The position numbers and the translations under genes were made by a program. A stretch of DNA of 64,000 nt from JBDHWG01 sp046328505 (GTDB taxonomy: Bacteria > Chloroflexota > Anaerolineae > Epilineales > JAHCIE01): NCBI GenBank assembly GCA_046328505.1, contig JAXLWL010000009.1, positions 124,001-188,000 of the forward strand, in the 5' to 3' direction. The notes beneath the pieces were generated by a model, which was not told the origin of the DNA, searched no databases, and worked only from the letters and a program-made list of their open reading frames with translations. Positions 16,763 through 26,848 of the stretch are shown here, piece after piece. Position 1 is the first letter of the stretch. Each line of letters starts with the position of its first letter.

Positions 16763-18142
16763 TCAGTGCTGGCTGTTGAGGTAACGCGCCACGCTGGGCA
16801 GGATGTCGTTCATCTCGAAGCTCCGCCAGCCGCCGTCCGGCCCGCCCGATGTGTAGACGGTGAAGCCGAGGACGTAGGGGTCCTTGCGCACCTCGTTATC
16901 GTACCACGCGAGCTGGTCGAGATACGCCTTCACGGGGTCGTCGCCTAGCCCCTGCTGCCGCCAGTAGTCGCCGAAGTCCTGCCAGCCCTTCGCGCTCTGT
17001 GGACCGGGGCGGTTGGTGACGCCGCCGTCGATGCCGGCCTCGGTGATCGCCAGGGGAATGGCGAGACCGCGCGGCTTGAGGAAGTCGTCGTACCAGTAGC
17101 GGTAGCGCAGCGTCAGGACGCCGCGATCGGGCGAGGCCGGCCGGCCCGGCAGCCCATCGCCGACGCCGAACTGCATGGTCGGCGCGGAGTACTCGTGCAG
17201 CGTCAGGATGCCGCCGTGCTGCTTGGCCGCCTGGATGGCAGGCAGGAAGTCGGGGATCAGGTCCCACTCCGGCACGCCGGTCGGGAACTGGCCGACCGCC
17301 GCCTTGAGGCCCAGCTCCGCCAGGGCGCGGACGCGCTCGGCCTCGAACGCCGCGTACCACTGCATCTCCTCGTGCGTCTTCGGCGCCGGCTCGTTCCACC
17401 CCTCCCAGTAGTCCACGCCGTCGCGGTCGTACTCGTACTGCTGAAGCTGCGAGTTGACCATGTCGCGGGCGCGCTGGGCGGGATCGCCGTCCATCCTCTG
17501 GTCGGCGACATTGATGCGGCCGATCGTAATGATGCTCGGGTCGACCTGCTTCACTTCCTTCAGCCACTGCAAGTCGTCCACGCCCTTGACGATTCGGGGC
17601 CTGGAGACGCGAATGAACTCCATGATATCGGGCGAGTTGTTGCGAATGACGTGCAGGCCGAGCTTGCTGTTGCCCGGCGAGTCGACCGGCGGCGGAAACT
17701 TCGGGGTCGGCGTCGCCTTAGGCGTCTTCGTCGGTCCCGGGGTCTTCGTTGGACCGGGTGTATTGGTCGGGCCGCTCGGCGTGGCAGTCTTGTCGTCCTT
17801 CTCTTTCTTCGGCTTCGAGGTCGGCGTCGGCGTCGGCGTCGGCGTCGCGGACGGCGTGACGGGGACGAGCGCGACGGAGTCGGGGCGCGGCGTCGGCGGC
17901 AGTTGGCGAGAGGCCACGTCGGGCAGGAAGAGGCGGACGGCAGGGTCGGCCAGCGGCGAGGGAAGAACGCCCTGAACGCCAGGCGTACCCTGGACGGCAA
18001 GCGGCTGGGTCGTAACGGCGGGGGTGAGTGAGGGTGGAAGGCCGGGGGTGTCGTTTTGGCAGCTTGACAGACCCACGAGAGTCAGCGCCAGGATGATGAC
18101 GATCGTAGCAAGACGCCAACCGCTCGTCGCGGGTACACGCAT
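16763..18142 (-). CDS. Lipoprotein with glycoside-hydrolase-like (clan A) TIM-barrel domain
   Basis: A 459-residue surface lipoprotein. AAGGAG sets the start at 18142. A signal peptide ends in the lipobox LSSC. A long Pro/Thr/Lys linker (TPTPTPTPTSKPKKEKDDK and more) spans residues ~90-150. The rest is a TIM-barrel domain with DYWEGWNEP (putative acid/base Glu) and IPLAITEAGIDGG (putative nucleophile Glu), the pair expected in clan GH-A retaining hydrolases. Substrate is unknown, and the domain could also be a non-catalytic relative. Tethering to the membrane by a flexible linker suggests action on extracellular or wall glycans. Confidence 0.75.
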   Translation of the reverse strand: MRVPATSGWRLATIVIILALTLVGLSSCQNDTPGLPPSLTPAVTTQPLAVQGTPGVQGVLPSPLADPAVRLFLPDVASRQLPPTPRPDSVALVPVTPSATPTPTPTPTSKPKKEKDDKTATPSGPTNTPGPTKTPGPTKTPKATPTPKFPPPVDSPGNSKLGLHVIRNNSPDIMEFIRVSRPRIVKGVDDLQWLKEVKQVDPSIITIGRINVADQRMDGDPAQRARDMVNSQLQQYEYDRDGVDYWEGWNEPAPKTHEEMQWYAAFEAERVRALAELGLKAAVGQFPTGVPEWDLIPDFLPAIQAAKQHGGILTLHEYSAPTMQFGVGDGLPGRPASPDRGVLTLRYRYWYDDFLKPRGLAIPLAITEAGIDGGVTNRPGPQSAKGWQDFGDYWRQQGLGDDPVKAYLDQLAWYDNEVRKDPYVLGFTVYTSGGPDGGWRSFEMNDILPSVARYLNSQH

Positions 18143-18192
18143 CACATCTCCTTCGCGGCGGGTGCGGACGTCGGATGACGCCCGTCCGCCCA

Positions 18193-18221
18193 ATTGTAGT
18201 GGAATGGGTGGGCAGGGCCAA
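18193..18221 (-). promoter_or_regulatory. Sigma-70-type promoter of the lipoprotein gene
   Basis: On the minus strand TTGGCC, 17 bases, then TACAAT. It lies about 50 bases upstream of the lipoprotein start. Confidence 0.5.
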
Positions 18222-18272
18222 ACTTCGATGGCCCGCGCCGCCTTCCCACCCGCCGTGCTATACTGACGACGG

Positions 18273-19802
18273 ATGCCTCACGGCGATAGTTCCCAAGAAA
18301 CTCGCCTCTACCGGTCTGCTATGATCGAGTCTGCTGTTTCCTTGCCTGACGCCGTACAGCAGTATGCCGAGGTGACGGGCGCGCCGCTCCGCCCGTATCA
18401 GCTCGAAATTGCCTGCGCCATCACGGACTCCGTCCTGGCCGCGCGCGGGCTGACGTTCTGCGTCTTGATGGCGCGGCAGGCAGGGAAGAACGAGATAAGC
18501 GCGGTCGTGGAGGCGTTCTTGCTCGACCGCTACGCGGCTGCCGGCGGGCAGATCGTCAAGGCCAGCCCCACCTACGTGCCGCAGTCGGTGACGAGCCGCC
18601 TGCGCCTCAAGGGGCGGCTCCAGGGGCGAACCGATGTCAAGAGCCGCGCCGGGTACATCGTCGAGGTGGGCGCGGCGCGCTGCCTATTCCTATCCGCGGC
18701 ACGCAGCGCCAGCGTCGTCGGCGCGACCGCGAGCCTGCTCCTGGAGTGCGACGAGGCGCAGTCGGTGGACGCGGACAAGTGGCTGCGCGACTTCGCACCG
18801 ATGGCCGCCAGCACCGGGGCGACGACGGTGTTCTGGGGGACAGCGTGGACGAGCCAGACGCTCCTGGCGCGAATGCGACGCGAGCTAGAGGCGGAGGAGG
18901 CGCGGGACGGCGTGCGGCGCGTGTTCGTGGTGGACGCGGACCGCGTGGCCGAGGTCGTGCCCGCCTATGGGCGCTACGTGGCCGAGCAGACCGGGCGGCT
19001 GGGGCGCGAGCACCCGCTGATTCGCACGCAGTACTATCTCGAAGAGGTGGACGGCGAGGGCGGGCTGTTCCCGGCGGCGCGGCAGGCGCGGATGCGCGGG
19101 ACGCACCCACGGCAGCACGCGCCGACGCCCGGCGCGGTCTACGCCCTGCTGCTGGACGTGGCCGGGGCGGAGGAGAGCCGCGCCGGAGGCGACGCGGTCG
19201 AGCGGGCAGCGAATGTGCGGCGCGACGCGACGGCGTGCACCGTGGTGGAGGTGTGCCCGGACCCGGTGGCGGGGCCGACGTACCGCGTGGTGGACCGGCG
19301 GCTGTGGCTGGGCGTAGGACACGCGGACCTGTACTCATCCCTGCTCGATATGATGGCGGCCTGGGACGGGCGCGCGATTGTGGTGGATGCGACGGGCATT
19401 GGGGCGGGTCTGGCGCAGTTCCTGGCGCGGCGGCTTGGGTCGCGGGTGATTCCCGTTGTGTTCACGGCCCAGACGAAGGCCGCCATCGGCTGGCGCTTCG
19501 TCTCGCTCGTGGACGCCGGGCGATTCAAGGACTATGCCGAGGATGGGGCGGCGGACACGCGGCAGTTCTGGTATGAGGTGGCCGCGTGCGATTATCGTGT
19601 CGGGCTGAGTGGACGGCTTCAGTGGGGAGTGTGGGAGGCGCCACGCTACGATGGGCTTGTGGCGCGCGGCCACGACGATCTGCTGCTGTCGGCGGCGCTC
19701 TGCGTGGAGCTGGACGAGCGGCCGATTGCAGGCGGGCGGGACGTGGGCGATGTGGTCGGCGCTCGCGATCCGATGCTGGCGCTGGATGGTGGGGACTGGT
19801 AG
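18273..19802 (+). CDS. Orphan phage terminase large subunit-like ATPase/nuclease
   Basis: A 509-residue protein with both terminase modules. The ATPase has a Walker-A-like loop MARQAGKNE, VKASPTYVPQS and a Walker B LLLECDEAQ. The RNase-H-like nuclease has acidic motifs LLLDVAGAEES, VVDATGIGAG and HDDLLLSAAL. In phages this protein cuts and pumps DNA into the capsid. No portal, capsid, integrase or small terminase gene is nearby, so it is either a prophage remnant or a domesticated gene. A possible -10 (TATACT, 18259-18264) lies only 9 bases before the ATG, so the mRNA may be almost leaderless. A second in-frame ATG at 18321 is possible. Confidence 0.8.
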   Translation: MPHGDSSQETRLYRSAMIESAVSLPDAVQQYAEVTGAPLRPYQLEIACAITDSVLAARGLTFCVLMARQAGKNEISAVVEAFLLDRYAAAGGQIVKASPTYVPQSVTSRLRLKGRLQGRTDVKSRAGYIVEVGAARCLFLSAARSASVVGATASLLLECDEAQSVDADKWLRDFAPMAASTGATTVFWGTAWTSQTLLARMRRELEAEEARDGVRRVFVVDADRVAEVVPAYGRYVAEQTGRLGREHPLIRTQYYLEEVDGEGGLFPAARQARMRGTHPRQHAPTPGAVYALLLDVAGAEESRAGGDAVERAANVRRDATACTVVEVCPDPVAGPTYRVVDRRLWLGVGHADLYSSLLDMMAAWDGRAIVVDATGIGAGLAQFLARRLGSRVIPVVFTAQTKAAIGWRFVSLVDAGRFKDYAEDGAADTRQFWYEVAACDYRVGLSGRLQWGVWEAPRYDGLVARGHDDLLLSAALCVELDERPIAGGRDVGDVVGARDPMLALDGGDW

Positions 19803-19825
19803 AGACGCGCCATGGCGCGTCTCTA
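19800..19825. terminator. Palindrome between convergent genes
   Basis: Perfect 11-bp arms (TAGAGACGCGC / GCGCGTCTCTA) around CATG. They overlap the terminase stop codon and lie 13 bases from the end of the convergent gene. No T tract follows on either strand. A close relative with the same core occurs at 31992-32020. Confidence 0.4.
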
Positions 19826-19837
19826 CCGTGCGTATTT

Positions 19838-20176
19838 CTACCCCTCGCCCTTGTCCTCGGAGGCCGCCTTCGCGACGTAGGCGCGGCTGCGCTGCTCGGC
19901 GGCCAGCTTCTTCTTGTACTCCTCGGGGTAGATGTGCTCCAGGGCCTGGAGGCGGCCTTGCAGCCCCGCCAGGTGGGCCTTCTGGTCCGGGGTCAGATCG
20001 TCGGCCTTCTTGAGCGCATCGAAGCGATCCAACGCCGCGCCGATGCTGACGGGAATGGAGAGTCTCCCTGACCCTTTGGCGGGAATACTGCCGTAGAGCT
20101 GGCCGCGCGTCAGGTAATCCGGCAGGACGTCCATTATCTGATCGAGTTCAGACAGCATGTCTGCTGTGTTTGCCAT
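19838..20176 (-). CDS. Small conserved hypothetical protein
   Basis: A 112-residue soluble, charged, helical protein of unknown function. The start has a strong GGAGG and a near-consensus promoter upstream, so it is likely a real gene. Visible features: an acidic N-terminus (MANTADMLSELDQIMDVLPD), a central SIPVSIGAALDRFDALK and a Lys/Ala-rich C-terminal helix (EEYKKKLAAEQRSRAYVAKA). It sits between the orphan terminase gene (convergent) and rpoD (same strand). A functional link with the terminase is not shown by the sequence. Confidence 0.65.
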   Translation of the reverse strand: MANTADMLSELDQIMDVLPDYLTRGQLYGSIPAKGSGRLSIPVSIGAALDRFDALKKADDLTPDQKAHLAGLQGRLQALEHIYPEEYKKKLAAEQRSRAYVAKAASEDKGEG

Positions 20177-20223
20177 GGTGCCTCCAGAATGAGAATAAAT
20201 CCGTGTTTTGTGTATGCAGTACC

Positions 20224-20252
20224 ATTGTACTCCGTCCTGGCCCTGGACTCAA
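20224..20252 (-). promoter_or_regulatory. Sigma-70-type promoter of the small hypothetical gene
   Basis: On the minus strand TTGAGT, 17 bases, TACAAT, about 48 bases before the start codon at 20176. Confidence 0.55.
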
Positions 20253-20281
20253 GCCCCGGACGGTCGGATTTCTGGGACAGA

Positions 20282-20310
20282 ACAGCGGGAGGCGCCTGGC
20301 CTCCCGCTGT
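20282..20310 (-). terminator. Hairpin terminator of rpoD
   Basis: Eleven-base-pair stem (ACAGCGGGAGG / CCTCCCGCTGT) with a 7-base loop, 29 bases past the rpoD stop on the minus strand. The following T tract is weak (GTTCTGT). Confidence 0.5.
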
Positions 20311-20338
20311 GAATGATGCGATTATTATGAGAGCTGTA

Positions 20339-21553
20339 TCAGGTGAGGTAGTCGCGAAGGCGGCGGGCGCGGGCTGGGTTCCGAAGGCGCGCAAGGGCCT
20401 CGGTCTCGATTTGTCGGATGCGCTCGCGGGTCACGCCGAACTTCTCCCCCACTTCTTTGAGCGTATGGCTGCGGCCGTCGGTCAGGCCAAAGCGTAGCTG
20501 GAGCACGCGGGCTTCTCTGGGTGTCAGGGCGTTGAGGACCGCCTCGATTTCTTCGCGAAGGAGGCGGCGGGAAGCCGTGTCCGCCGGAGTGGGCAGGTCT
20601 TCGTCCTCGATGAAGTCGCCAAGCTCGGAGTCCTTCTCCTCGCCGACGGGCTTCTCGAGCGACAGGGGGCGCTGTGAAATCTTGAGCATCCAGCCGATCT
20701 TCTTGGCCGGCAGCTCCATGTCCTCGCCAATCTCCTCGGGCGTCGGCTCTCGGCCTAGTTCTTGCTCCAACTTTCGGGAGACATGATACAGCCTTCGGAT
20801 ACGGTCGCTCATGTGAACGGGGACACGGATTGTTCGCCCCTGGTCGGCAATCGCGCGCGTAATCGCCTGCCGAATCCACCAGGTCGCGTAGGTGCTGAAC
20901 TTGTAGCCGCGTCGGTAGTCGAACTTCTCCACCGCTTTCATCAGCCCGAGGTTCCCTTCCTGGATCAGATCGAGGAACGGTACACCCTGGCCCATGTACT
21001 TCTTGGCCATGCTGATGACCAGGCGCGAGTTGGCCTGGATGAGGTGCTTGCGCGCCATTTCGCCTTCGCGGACCTGACGCTCGATGCGCTCGTACTCGAC
21101 GTCGACGAGGTTAAGCCCCGTCTGGCTCAGCCGCCGGCGGGCGACCCGGCCTCGTTCCAGACGCTTCGCCAGCTCAACCTCTTCCTCGGCTGTGAGCAGC
21201 GGAATGTTGCTGATCTCTTTGAGGTAGAGGCTGATGGTGTCGTCGGAGTCTACCCCGGTCAGGTCGAAGACGTGCTCCGTCTCCATAACGGCGATCGTGC
21301 TCTCGTTCAACACGCTGTCATCATTCAATTCAATTGGGTTCTCCTCATCCTCCTCTTCGTCTTCGTCCTGGACGGCGATGCCGGCCTTGATGAACAGGTC
21401 GTACACATCGTCGAGCTGGGCAACGTTCCGTTCCACTTCGGGGAAGGCCGCCAGCACGTCGTCAAGGGTGACGTAACCGCGCTGACGTCCTGCCACCAGC
21501 AACTGCTGGACGGCGGACAACTCCTGATCCCGGTCTTCACTCATCAGGGCCAT
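20339..21553 (-). CDS. rpoD: Primary RNA polymerase sigma factor (sigma-70)
   Basis: A 404-residue housekeeping sigma factor. Region 1.2 is DTISLYLKEISNIPLLTAEE. Region 2 holds VISMAKKYMGQGVPFLDLIQ and the -10 recognition helix YKFSTYATWWIRQAITRAIA. Region 3 is VHMSDRIRRLYHVSRKLEQE. Region 4 ends with the -35 helix-turn-helix GVTRERIRQIETEALARLR. The N-terminus includes a region-1.1-like fold (YVTLDDVLAAFPE) and an acidic stretch (DEDEEEDEE). GGAGG lies 11 bases before the ATG at 21553; the frame is open further upstream without a start site. Its own promoter is an almost perfect sigma-70 site about 240 bases upstream. Confidence 0.93.
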   Translation of the reverse strand: MALMSEDRDQELSAVQQLLVAGRQRGYVTLDDVLAAFPEVERNVAQLDDVYDLFIKAGIAVQDEDEEEDEENPIELNDDSVLNESTIAVMETEHVFDLTGVDSDDTISLYLKEISNIPLLTAEEEVELAKRLERGRVARRRLSQTGLNLVDVEYERIERQVREGEMARKHLIQANSRLVISMAKKYMGQGVPFLDLIQEGNLGLMKAVEKFDYRRGYKFSTYATWWIRQAITRAIADQGRTIRVPVHMSDRIRRLYHVSRKLEQELGREPTPEEIGEDMELPAKKIGWMLKISQRPLSLEKPVGEEKDSELGDFIEDEDLPTPADTASRRLLREEIEAVLNALTPREARVLQLRFGLTDGRSHTLKEVGEKFGVTRERIRQIETEALARLRNPARARRLRDYLT

Positions 21554-21790
21554 CAATTCCAGTGCCTCCGCAGTTCTAGGAGTGTTGGGGTAGGATGCAG
21601 ACAGTTTGAGCAGAAAAACACAAACGTGCGCGTCGATGACAAGACGGCACGACAATACCCGACGAAGGGGAACCGAGCTAGCTCGGTGAATGTACGGACT
21701 CGAACAGGAGTGGGAGGGGGAAGGGTCAAAGACCGGTTCTTTCTAGACCGCTCTATTGAAACCGCGAGGGTCGGCTCTCATATGTTTTTA

Positions 21791-21819
21791 ATTCTACCAT
21801 AAAGTATTGGCTTTGTCAA
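21791..21819 (-). promoter_or_regulatory. Near-consensus sigma-70 promoter of rpoD
   Basis: Minus strand TTGACA, 17 bases, TAGAAT. The predicted transcript has a leader of about 230 bases before the rpoD start. This is the strongest promoter match in the window. Confidence 0.8.
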
Positions 21820-21890
21820 TCACTTTGCCAGGAAGTGTCCCACAAAATCGCTCTGACTTTTAAGCCCGCTTAAAAAGGGCGGCCGGCAGA

Positions 21891-21911
21891 GTTGATAGCG
21901 AGAGACTCAAT
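21891..21911. promoter_or_regulatory. HAIR-like HspR operator 1 upstream of dnaK
   Basis: The HspR operator consensus is CTTGAGT-N7-ACTCAAG. Here GTTGATA, exactly 7 bases, then ACTCAAT: 4 of 7 and 6 of 7 matches. hspR lies in the same gene cluster. Confidence 0.5.
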
Positions 21912-21972
21912 CCTTGGAAAAACCGTGCATTTTGGGGTAAGAACGGGCGCATAGCGTCCGTCTGAACAGTAG

Positions 21973-21993
21973 GTTTAGTGAAAAAGACTCAAC
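21973..21993. promoter_or_regulatory. HAIR-like HspR operator 2 upstream of dnaK
   Basis: GTTTAGT, exactly 7 bases, then ACTCAAC: 5 of 7 and 6 of 7 matches to CTTGAGT-N7-ACTCAAG. It is 82 bases downstream of operator 1 and about 40 bases before the dnaK start. Confidence 0.55.
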
Positions 21994-22035
21994 ATTAGGT
22001 ATTACCAAGCTTTTCGCTTTTTTAGGAGGTCACAC

Positions 22036-23934
<1,899 letters not shown>

Positions 23935-23949
23935 GAGTTCCACCCCTAA

Positions 23950-24005
23950 CCATTCTCCGTGCCCCCTTCTTCTCCCTCGCGTGGGGGAGAGGAAGGGGGA
24001 GCGAA
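23950..24005. repeat. C-rich palindrome between dnaK and grpE
   Basis: A CCCCTTCTTCTCCCTCGCG / GTGGGGGAGAGGAAGGGGG type inverted repeat. Similar sequences occur at 11633-11725, 34712-34810 and 36065-36100. It may attenuate transcription between the two genes. Confidence 0.5.
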
Positions 24006-24052
24006 GCGGGCGATAGAGTGGGGCACGGCGCAAGTCAAGATTGGAGCGAACG

Positions 24053-24715
24053 GTGTATTCTCGAAGACCACCCCGCCCCCCTTACGGGGCTTACTATAGA
24101 TCACAGCGGCCCCAGCAACCGCAGGGGCAGCAGAACGCGGGCGAGGGCGCAAACGGCGAAGGCCAGCCGCAACAGCCGCAGAATCAGCAGCCGGCTGGCG
24201 TCCCCCCAACACCGCAGCCTCCGCCGTCTCCGTCATCGGAGGAGAAGGTCGAGCGACGCGTCGTCGCCGAGTTCGAGAAGGAACTGGCGCAGGCGCGGCG
24301 TGAGAAGGACGAGGCGAACGACAAGTACATGCGGGCGCTGGCCGAGCTGGACAATGTCCGCAAGCGCGCCGAGCGCACGGCCGAGCAGCGGCTGGCGGGC
24401 CAGCGGCAGAGCTTCTTCAGCCGCTTCCTTTCGGTCGTCGACAACATGGAGCGCGCCCTGGTCCACGGCGACCCCGGCGACCCGTTGTACGCCGGGGTGG
24501 AGCTGACGTACAAGGAAATGCTGCGCGCCCTGGCGGAGAACGGCGTGGAACGTATGGACCCGACCGGCCAGGAGTTCGATCCGGCGACCGACGAGGCTAT
24601 TGACGCCGTGCCGATGCCCGATGTGCCATCGGGAACGGTCATCGAGGTGTTGCGGCCGGGCTACAAGTACGGCGACCAGATCCTGCGCCCGGCGCAGGTC
24701 CGCGTCTCTTTGTAA
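24053..24715 (+). CDS. grpE: Nucleotide exchange factor GrpE
   Basis: A GrpE of 220 residues that releases ADP from DnaK. GGAG (24043-24046) favours the GTG at 24053; the upstream TTG at 24041 overlaps that ribosome site. Residues 1-65 are a disordered Gln/Pro/Asn-rich extension. A long coiled coil follows (EFEKELAQARREKDEANDKY) with the signature RALAELDNVRKRAERT. The beta domain contains VIEVLRPGYKYGDQILRPAQV. The Gln/Pro-rich N-terminus is longer than in E. coli GrpE. Confidence 0.93.
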   Translation: MYSRRPPRPPYGAYYRSQRPQQPQGQQNAGEGANGEGQPQQPQNQQPAGVPPTPQPPPSPSSEEKVERRVVAEFEKELAQARREKDEANDKYMRALAELDNVRKRAERTAEQRLAGQRQSFFSRFLSVVDNMERALVHGDPGDPLYAGVELTYKEMLRALAENGVERMDPTGQEFDPATDEAIDAVPMPDVPSGTVIEVLRPGYKYGDQILRPAQVRVSL

Positions 24716-24717
24716 GT

Positions 24718-24838
24718 TGTCATTGCGAGAAGGGCGATAGCCCGACGAAGCAATCTCTCTCCTGGTGAAAGCCCGCTATGACTGGACTAGACCGTTTATC
24801 GCAAGGGCGGGAGATTGCTTCGCTCCGCTCGCAATGAC
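24718..24838. repeat. Foldback repeat between grpE and dnaJ
   Basis: Starts TGTCATTGCGAGAAGG and ends CGCTCGCAATGAC, with inner arms GAAGCAATCTC / GAGATTGCTTC. It sits inside the heat-shock operon, so read-through transcripts would carry a long hairpin here. Confidence 0.8.
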
Positions 24839-24874
24839 GGGATTATGGATTTATCCAACCGGCGGTAGAGGACT

Positions 24875-25861
24875 ATGGACTATAAAGATTATTACAAGAT
24901 ACTTGGGGTAGACCGCACCGCTGACGAGAAGGAAATCAAGCGCGCCTACCGCCGGCTCGCGCGCAAGCACCATCCCGATGTGAACCCCGGCGACAAGGCC
25001 GCGGAGACGCAGTTCAAGGAGATCAACGAGGCCTACGAGGTGCTCGGCGATCCCGAGAAGCGCAAGAAGTACGACCAGTTCGGCTCCCAGTGGCGGGAAT
25101 ACGAGCGCGCGGGCGTCAACCCGGAGGACCTGTTCCGCCAGTACGGCGCGCAGGGCGGCCCCGGTGGCGCGCGGGTGCGCTACGCCCGGCCAGAGGACTT
25201 GCAGGACATGTTCGGCAGCGCGGGCGGTTTTTCCGACTTCTTTGAGACGCTGTTCGGCGGTGCGATGCGCGGCCAGGGCGGTTTCGGTCAGGGCTTTGGC
25301 CAGGGCGGCGGTCGGCGCGCGGCGACGCCGGCGGCCGGCGAAGACGTCGAGCATCCCGTGGAGATCAGCCTCGAAGAGGCATTCAACGGCACGACGCGCA
25401 TCCTCCAGATGGGCGACCGCCGCATCGAAGTGAAGATCCCCGCCGGTGTGCGCACCGGCTCGCGCGTCCGTGTCGCGGGCGAAGGCGGGCCGGGCTTCAA
25501 CGGCGGCCCGAATGGCGACCTTTACCTGGTCGTGGAGGTCGCACCCAACGCGATGTACGAGCGCGAGGGAGACGACCTGACGGTGGACGTACCGGTGGAC
25601 CTGTACACCGCCGTGCTGGGCGGCGAGGCGAACGTCCCGACGATCAAGGGCACGCGCCTGAATCTACGGATTCCAGCCGGAACACAGCCCGGCCAGCGTA
25701 TCCGCCTGCGCGGCCAGGGGATGCCGCTGTTGAAGACTCCTGAGCAGCGCGGCGATCTGTACGCGCGCATCAAGGTGGACCTGCCGCGGCAAATTGATGA
25801 CCAGCAGCGCGAGCTGTTCGAGCAGCTGCGGGCGCTCCAGGATGGGAAGCGCGGCGCGTAA
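24875..25861 (+). CDS. dnaJ: DnaJ-family co-chaperone lacking the zinc-finger domain (CbpA-like)
   Basis: A 328-residue J-protein that stimulates DnaK ATPase. The J domain (1-70) carries the HPD motif at 33-35 (KHHPDVNPG). A Gly/Phe-rich region (FGQGFGQGGG) follows, and then the two C-terminal beta domains (VEHPVEISLEEAFNGTTR, FNGGPNGDLYLVVEV). The four CxxCxGxG zinc repeats of classical DnaJ are absent, so by architecture it is a class II, CbpA-type J-protein. Its position between grpE and hspR supports a heat-shock role. Confidence 0.92.
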   Translation: MDYKDYYKILGVDRTADEKEIKRAYRRLARKHHPDVNPGDKAAETQFKEINEAYEVLGDPEKRKKYDQFGSQWREYERAGVNPEDLFRQYGAQGGPGGARVRYARPEDLQDMFGSAGGFSDFFETLFGGAMRGQGGFGQGFGQGGGRRAATPAAGEDVEHPVEISLEEAFNGTTRILQMGDRRIEVKIPAGVRTGSRVRVAGEGGPGFNGGPNGDLYLVVEVAPNAMYEREGDDLTVDVPVDLYTAVLGGEANVPTIKGTRLNLRIPAGTQPGQRIRLRGQGMPLLKTPEQRGDLYARIKVDLPRQIDDQQRELFEQLRALQDGKRGA

Positions 25862-25887
25862 GCGCCCAGCGCGAGTCGGAGGTAAGT

Positions 25888-26244
25888 ATGGCCGAAGCAC
25901 GGTATATGCTGCCACTTGACAGAGAAACAGATCACGCGCTGTATCATATCAGCGTCGTGTCGAAGATAGTCGATTTGCACCCGCAGACGCTGCGAATGTA
26001 CGAGGTCATGGGGCTGGTCACACCGGCGCGCTCGGAGGGAAACGTCCGTCTGTACTCGGCGGACGACATCGAGCGGCTGCGCCGCATCACGCGGCTGGTG
26101 GAGGAGCTGGGTGTGAACCTAGCCGGTGTCGAGGTGATTCTCAACATGCGCGAGCGCATGGAGCAGATGCACCGCGACATGGAGATGATGCGCCAGGAGA
26201 TGCGGCGACTCCGCCGCGAAATGTCGGATTATTCAACAGATTGA
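25888..26244 (+). CDS. hspR: MerR-family heat-shock repressor HspR
   Basis: A 118-residue MerR-type regulator. The winged helix matches HspR closely: YHISVVSKIVDLHPQTLRMY, GLVTPARSEGNVRLYSADDI and LVEELGVNLAGVEVIL. The C-terminus is a Met/Arg/Glu-rich coiled coil. HspR binds HAIR operators to repress dnaK-type operons and in Streptomyces uses DnaK as co-repressor. GGAGG precedes the ATG. Last gene of the dnaK cluster; operator-like sites lie upstream of dnaK. Confidence 0.92.
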   Translation: MAEARYMLPLDRETDHALYHISVVSKIVDLHPQTLRMYEVMGLVTPARSEGNVRLYSADDIERLRRITRLVEELGVNLAGVEVILNMRERMEQMHRDMEMMRQEMRRLRREMSDYSTD

Positions 26245-26269
26245 ACCGCCCTTCCCTTTGGTGTATACT
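26241..26269 (+). promoter_or_regulatory. Sigma-70-type promoter of the BON-domain gene
   Basis: TTGAAC, 17 bases, TATACT. It overlaps the stop codon of hspR and lies about 40 bases before the GTG start of the BON gene, so that gene need not depend on the heat-shock promoter. Confidence 0.65.
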
Positions 26270-26310
26270 ACCCGGCGTCACCCAACCCTAGCCATATAGG
26301 AGACGCTGCC

Positions 26311-26844
26311 GTGGGACAATCTCGCGAGCCAATCCCTCATCCGACCGAGATGCTGGAAATTGATGATCAAACCCAAAGCGCGATTATCGAGCGGCTGCAC
26401 AATCACCAGGCGCTGCGCCAGTCGCGCGACTCGATCAATGTAGCCTTCGCCGGCGGGGTCGCGACTCTGAGCGGCATCGTGCGCACACCGGTGCACGTCG
26501 AGCTGGCCGTAGCGACCGTCGCAGGCACGCCGGGCGTCAAGGAAGTCCGCAACGAGCTACTGACCGACACCAAGATCGAGCTCGACGCCGCCAACCGCCT
26601 CGCCCTCGATCCGCGCACGCGCCTGACCACCGACCAGGTGACCATCGCCTCGCTCCACGGCTCGCTGCTCCTGACCGGCCGCTGCGACAGCGCAGAGCAG
26701 AAGGCTGCGGCGCTAGAGCTGGCGACATACGTCCCCGGCGTCGTCGAGGTGGTGGATGGGCTAAAGGTCGCCCCGCCGCCCGCGCGCCCGATCTACAAAC
26801 GCAAGCCCGCCCCCGCGCCAGCGCCCGCAAAAGGGCATCATTGA
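26311..26844 (+). CDS. BON-domain protein
   Basis: A 177-residue protein with two BON domains, small alpha/beta modules linked to phospholipid or ligand binding and osmotic stress. Repeat 1: AIIERLHNHQAL then INVAFAGGVATLSGIVRTP. Repeat 2: LDPRTRLTTDQVTIASLHGS then LLLTGRCDSAEQ. The C-terminal 25 residues are Pro/Ala/Lys-rich (KRKPAPAPAPAKG). No signal peptide is visible, unlike OsmY. GTG start with AGGAG upstream and its own promoter. Confidence 0.8.
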   Translation: MGQSREPIPHPTEMLEIDDQTQSAIIERLHNHQALRQSRDSINVAFAGGVATLSGIVRTPVHVELAVATVAGTPGVKEVRNELLTDTKIELDAANRLALDPRTRLTTDQVTIASLHGSLLLTGRCDSAEQKAAALELATYVPGVVEVVDGLKVAPPPARPIYKRKPAPAPAPAKGHH

Positions 26845-26848
26845 TCTG

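Noticed and set aside
18273..20176. A complete prophage
   Set aside because: Only the terminase-like gene has phage character; neighbours are housekeeping or unknown, and no attachment sites or integrase are visible.
20339..21655. Longer rpoD start at 21655
   Set aside because: The extra 34 residues have no ribosome site and no similarity to sigma factor N-termini; GGAGG points to 21553.
21898..21943. A clear sigma-70 promoter for dnaK
   Set aside because: TTGGAA, 18 bases, TAAGAA is the best match but too weak to call, so only the HAIR-like sites are listed.
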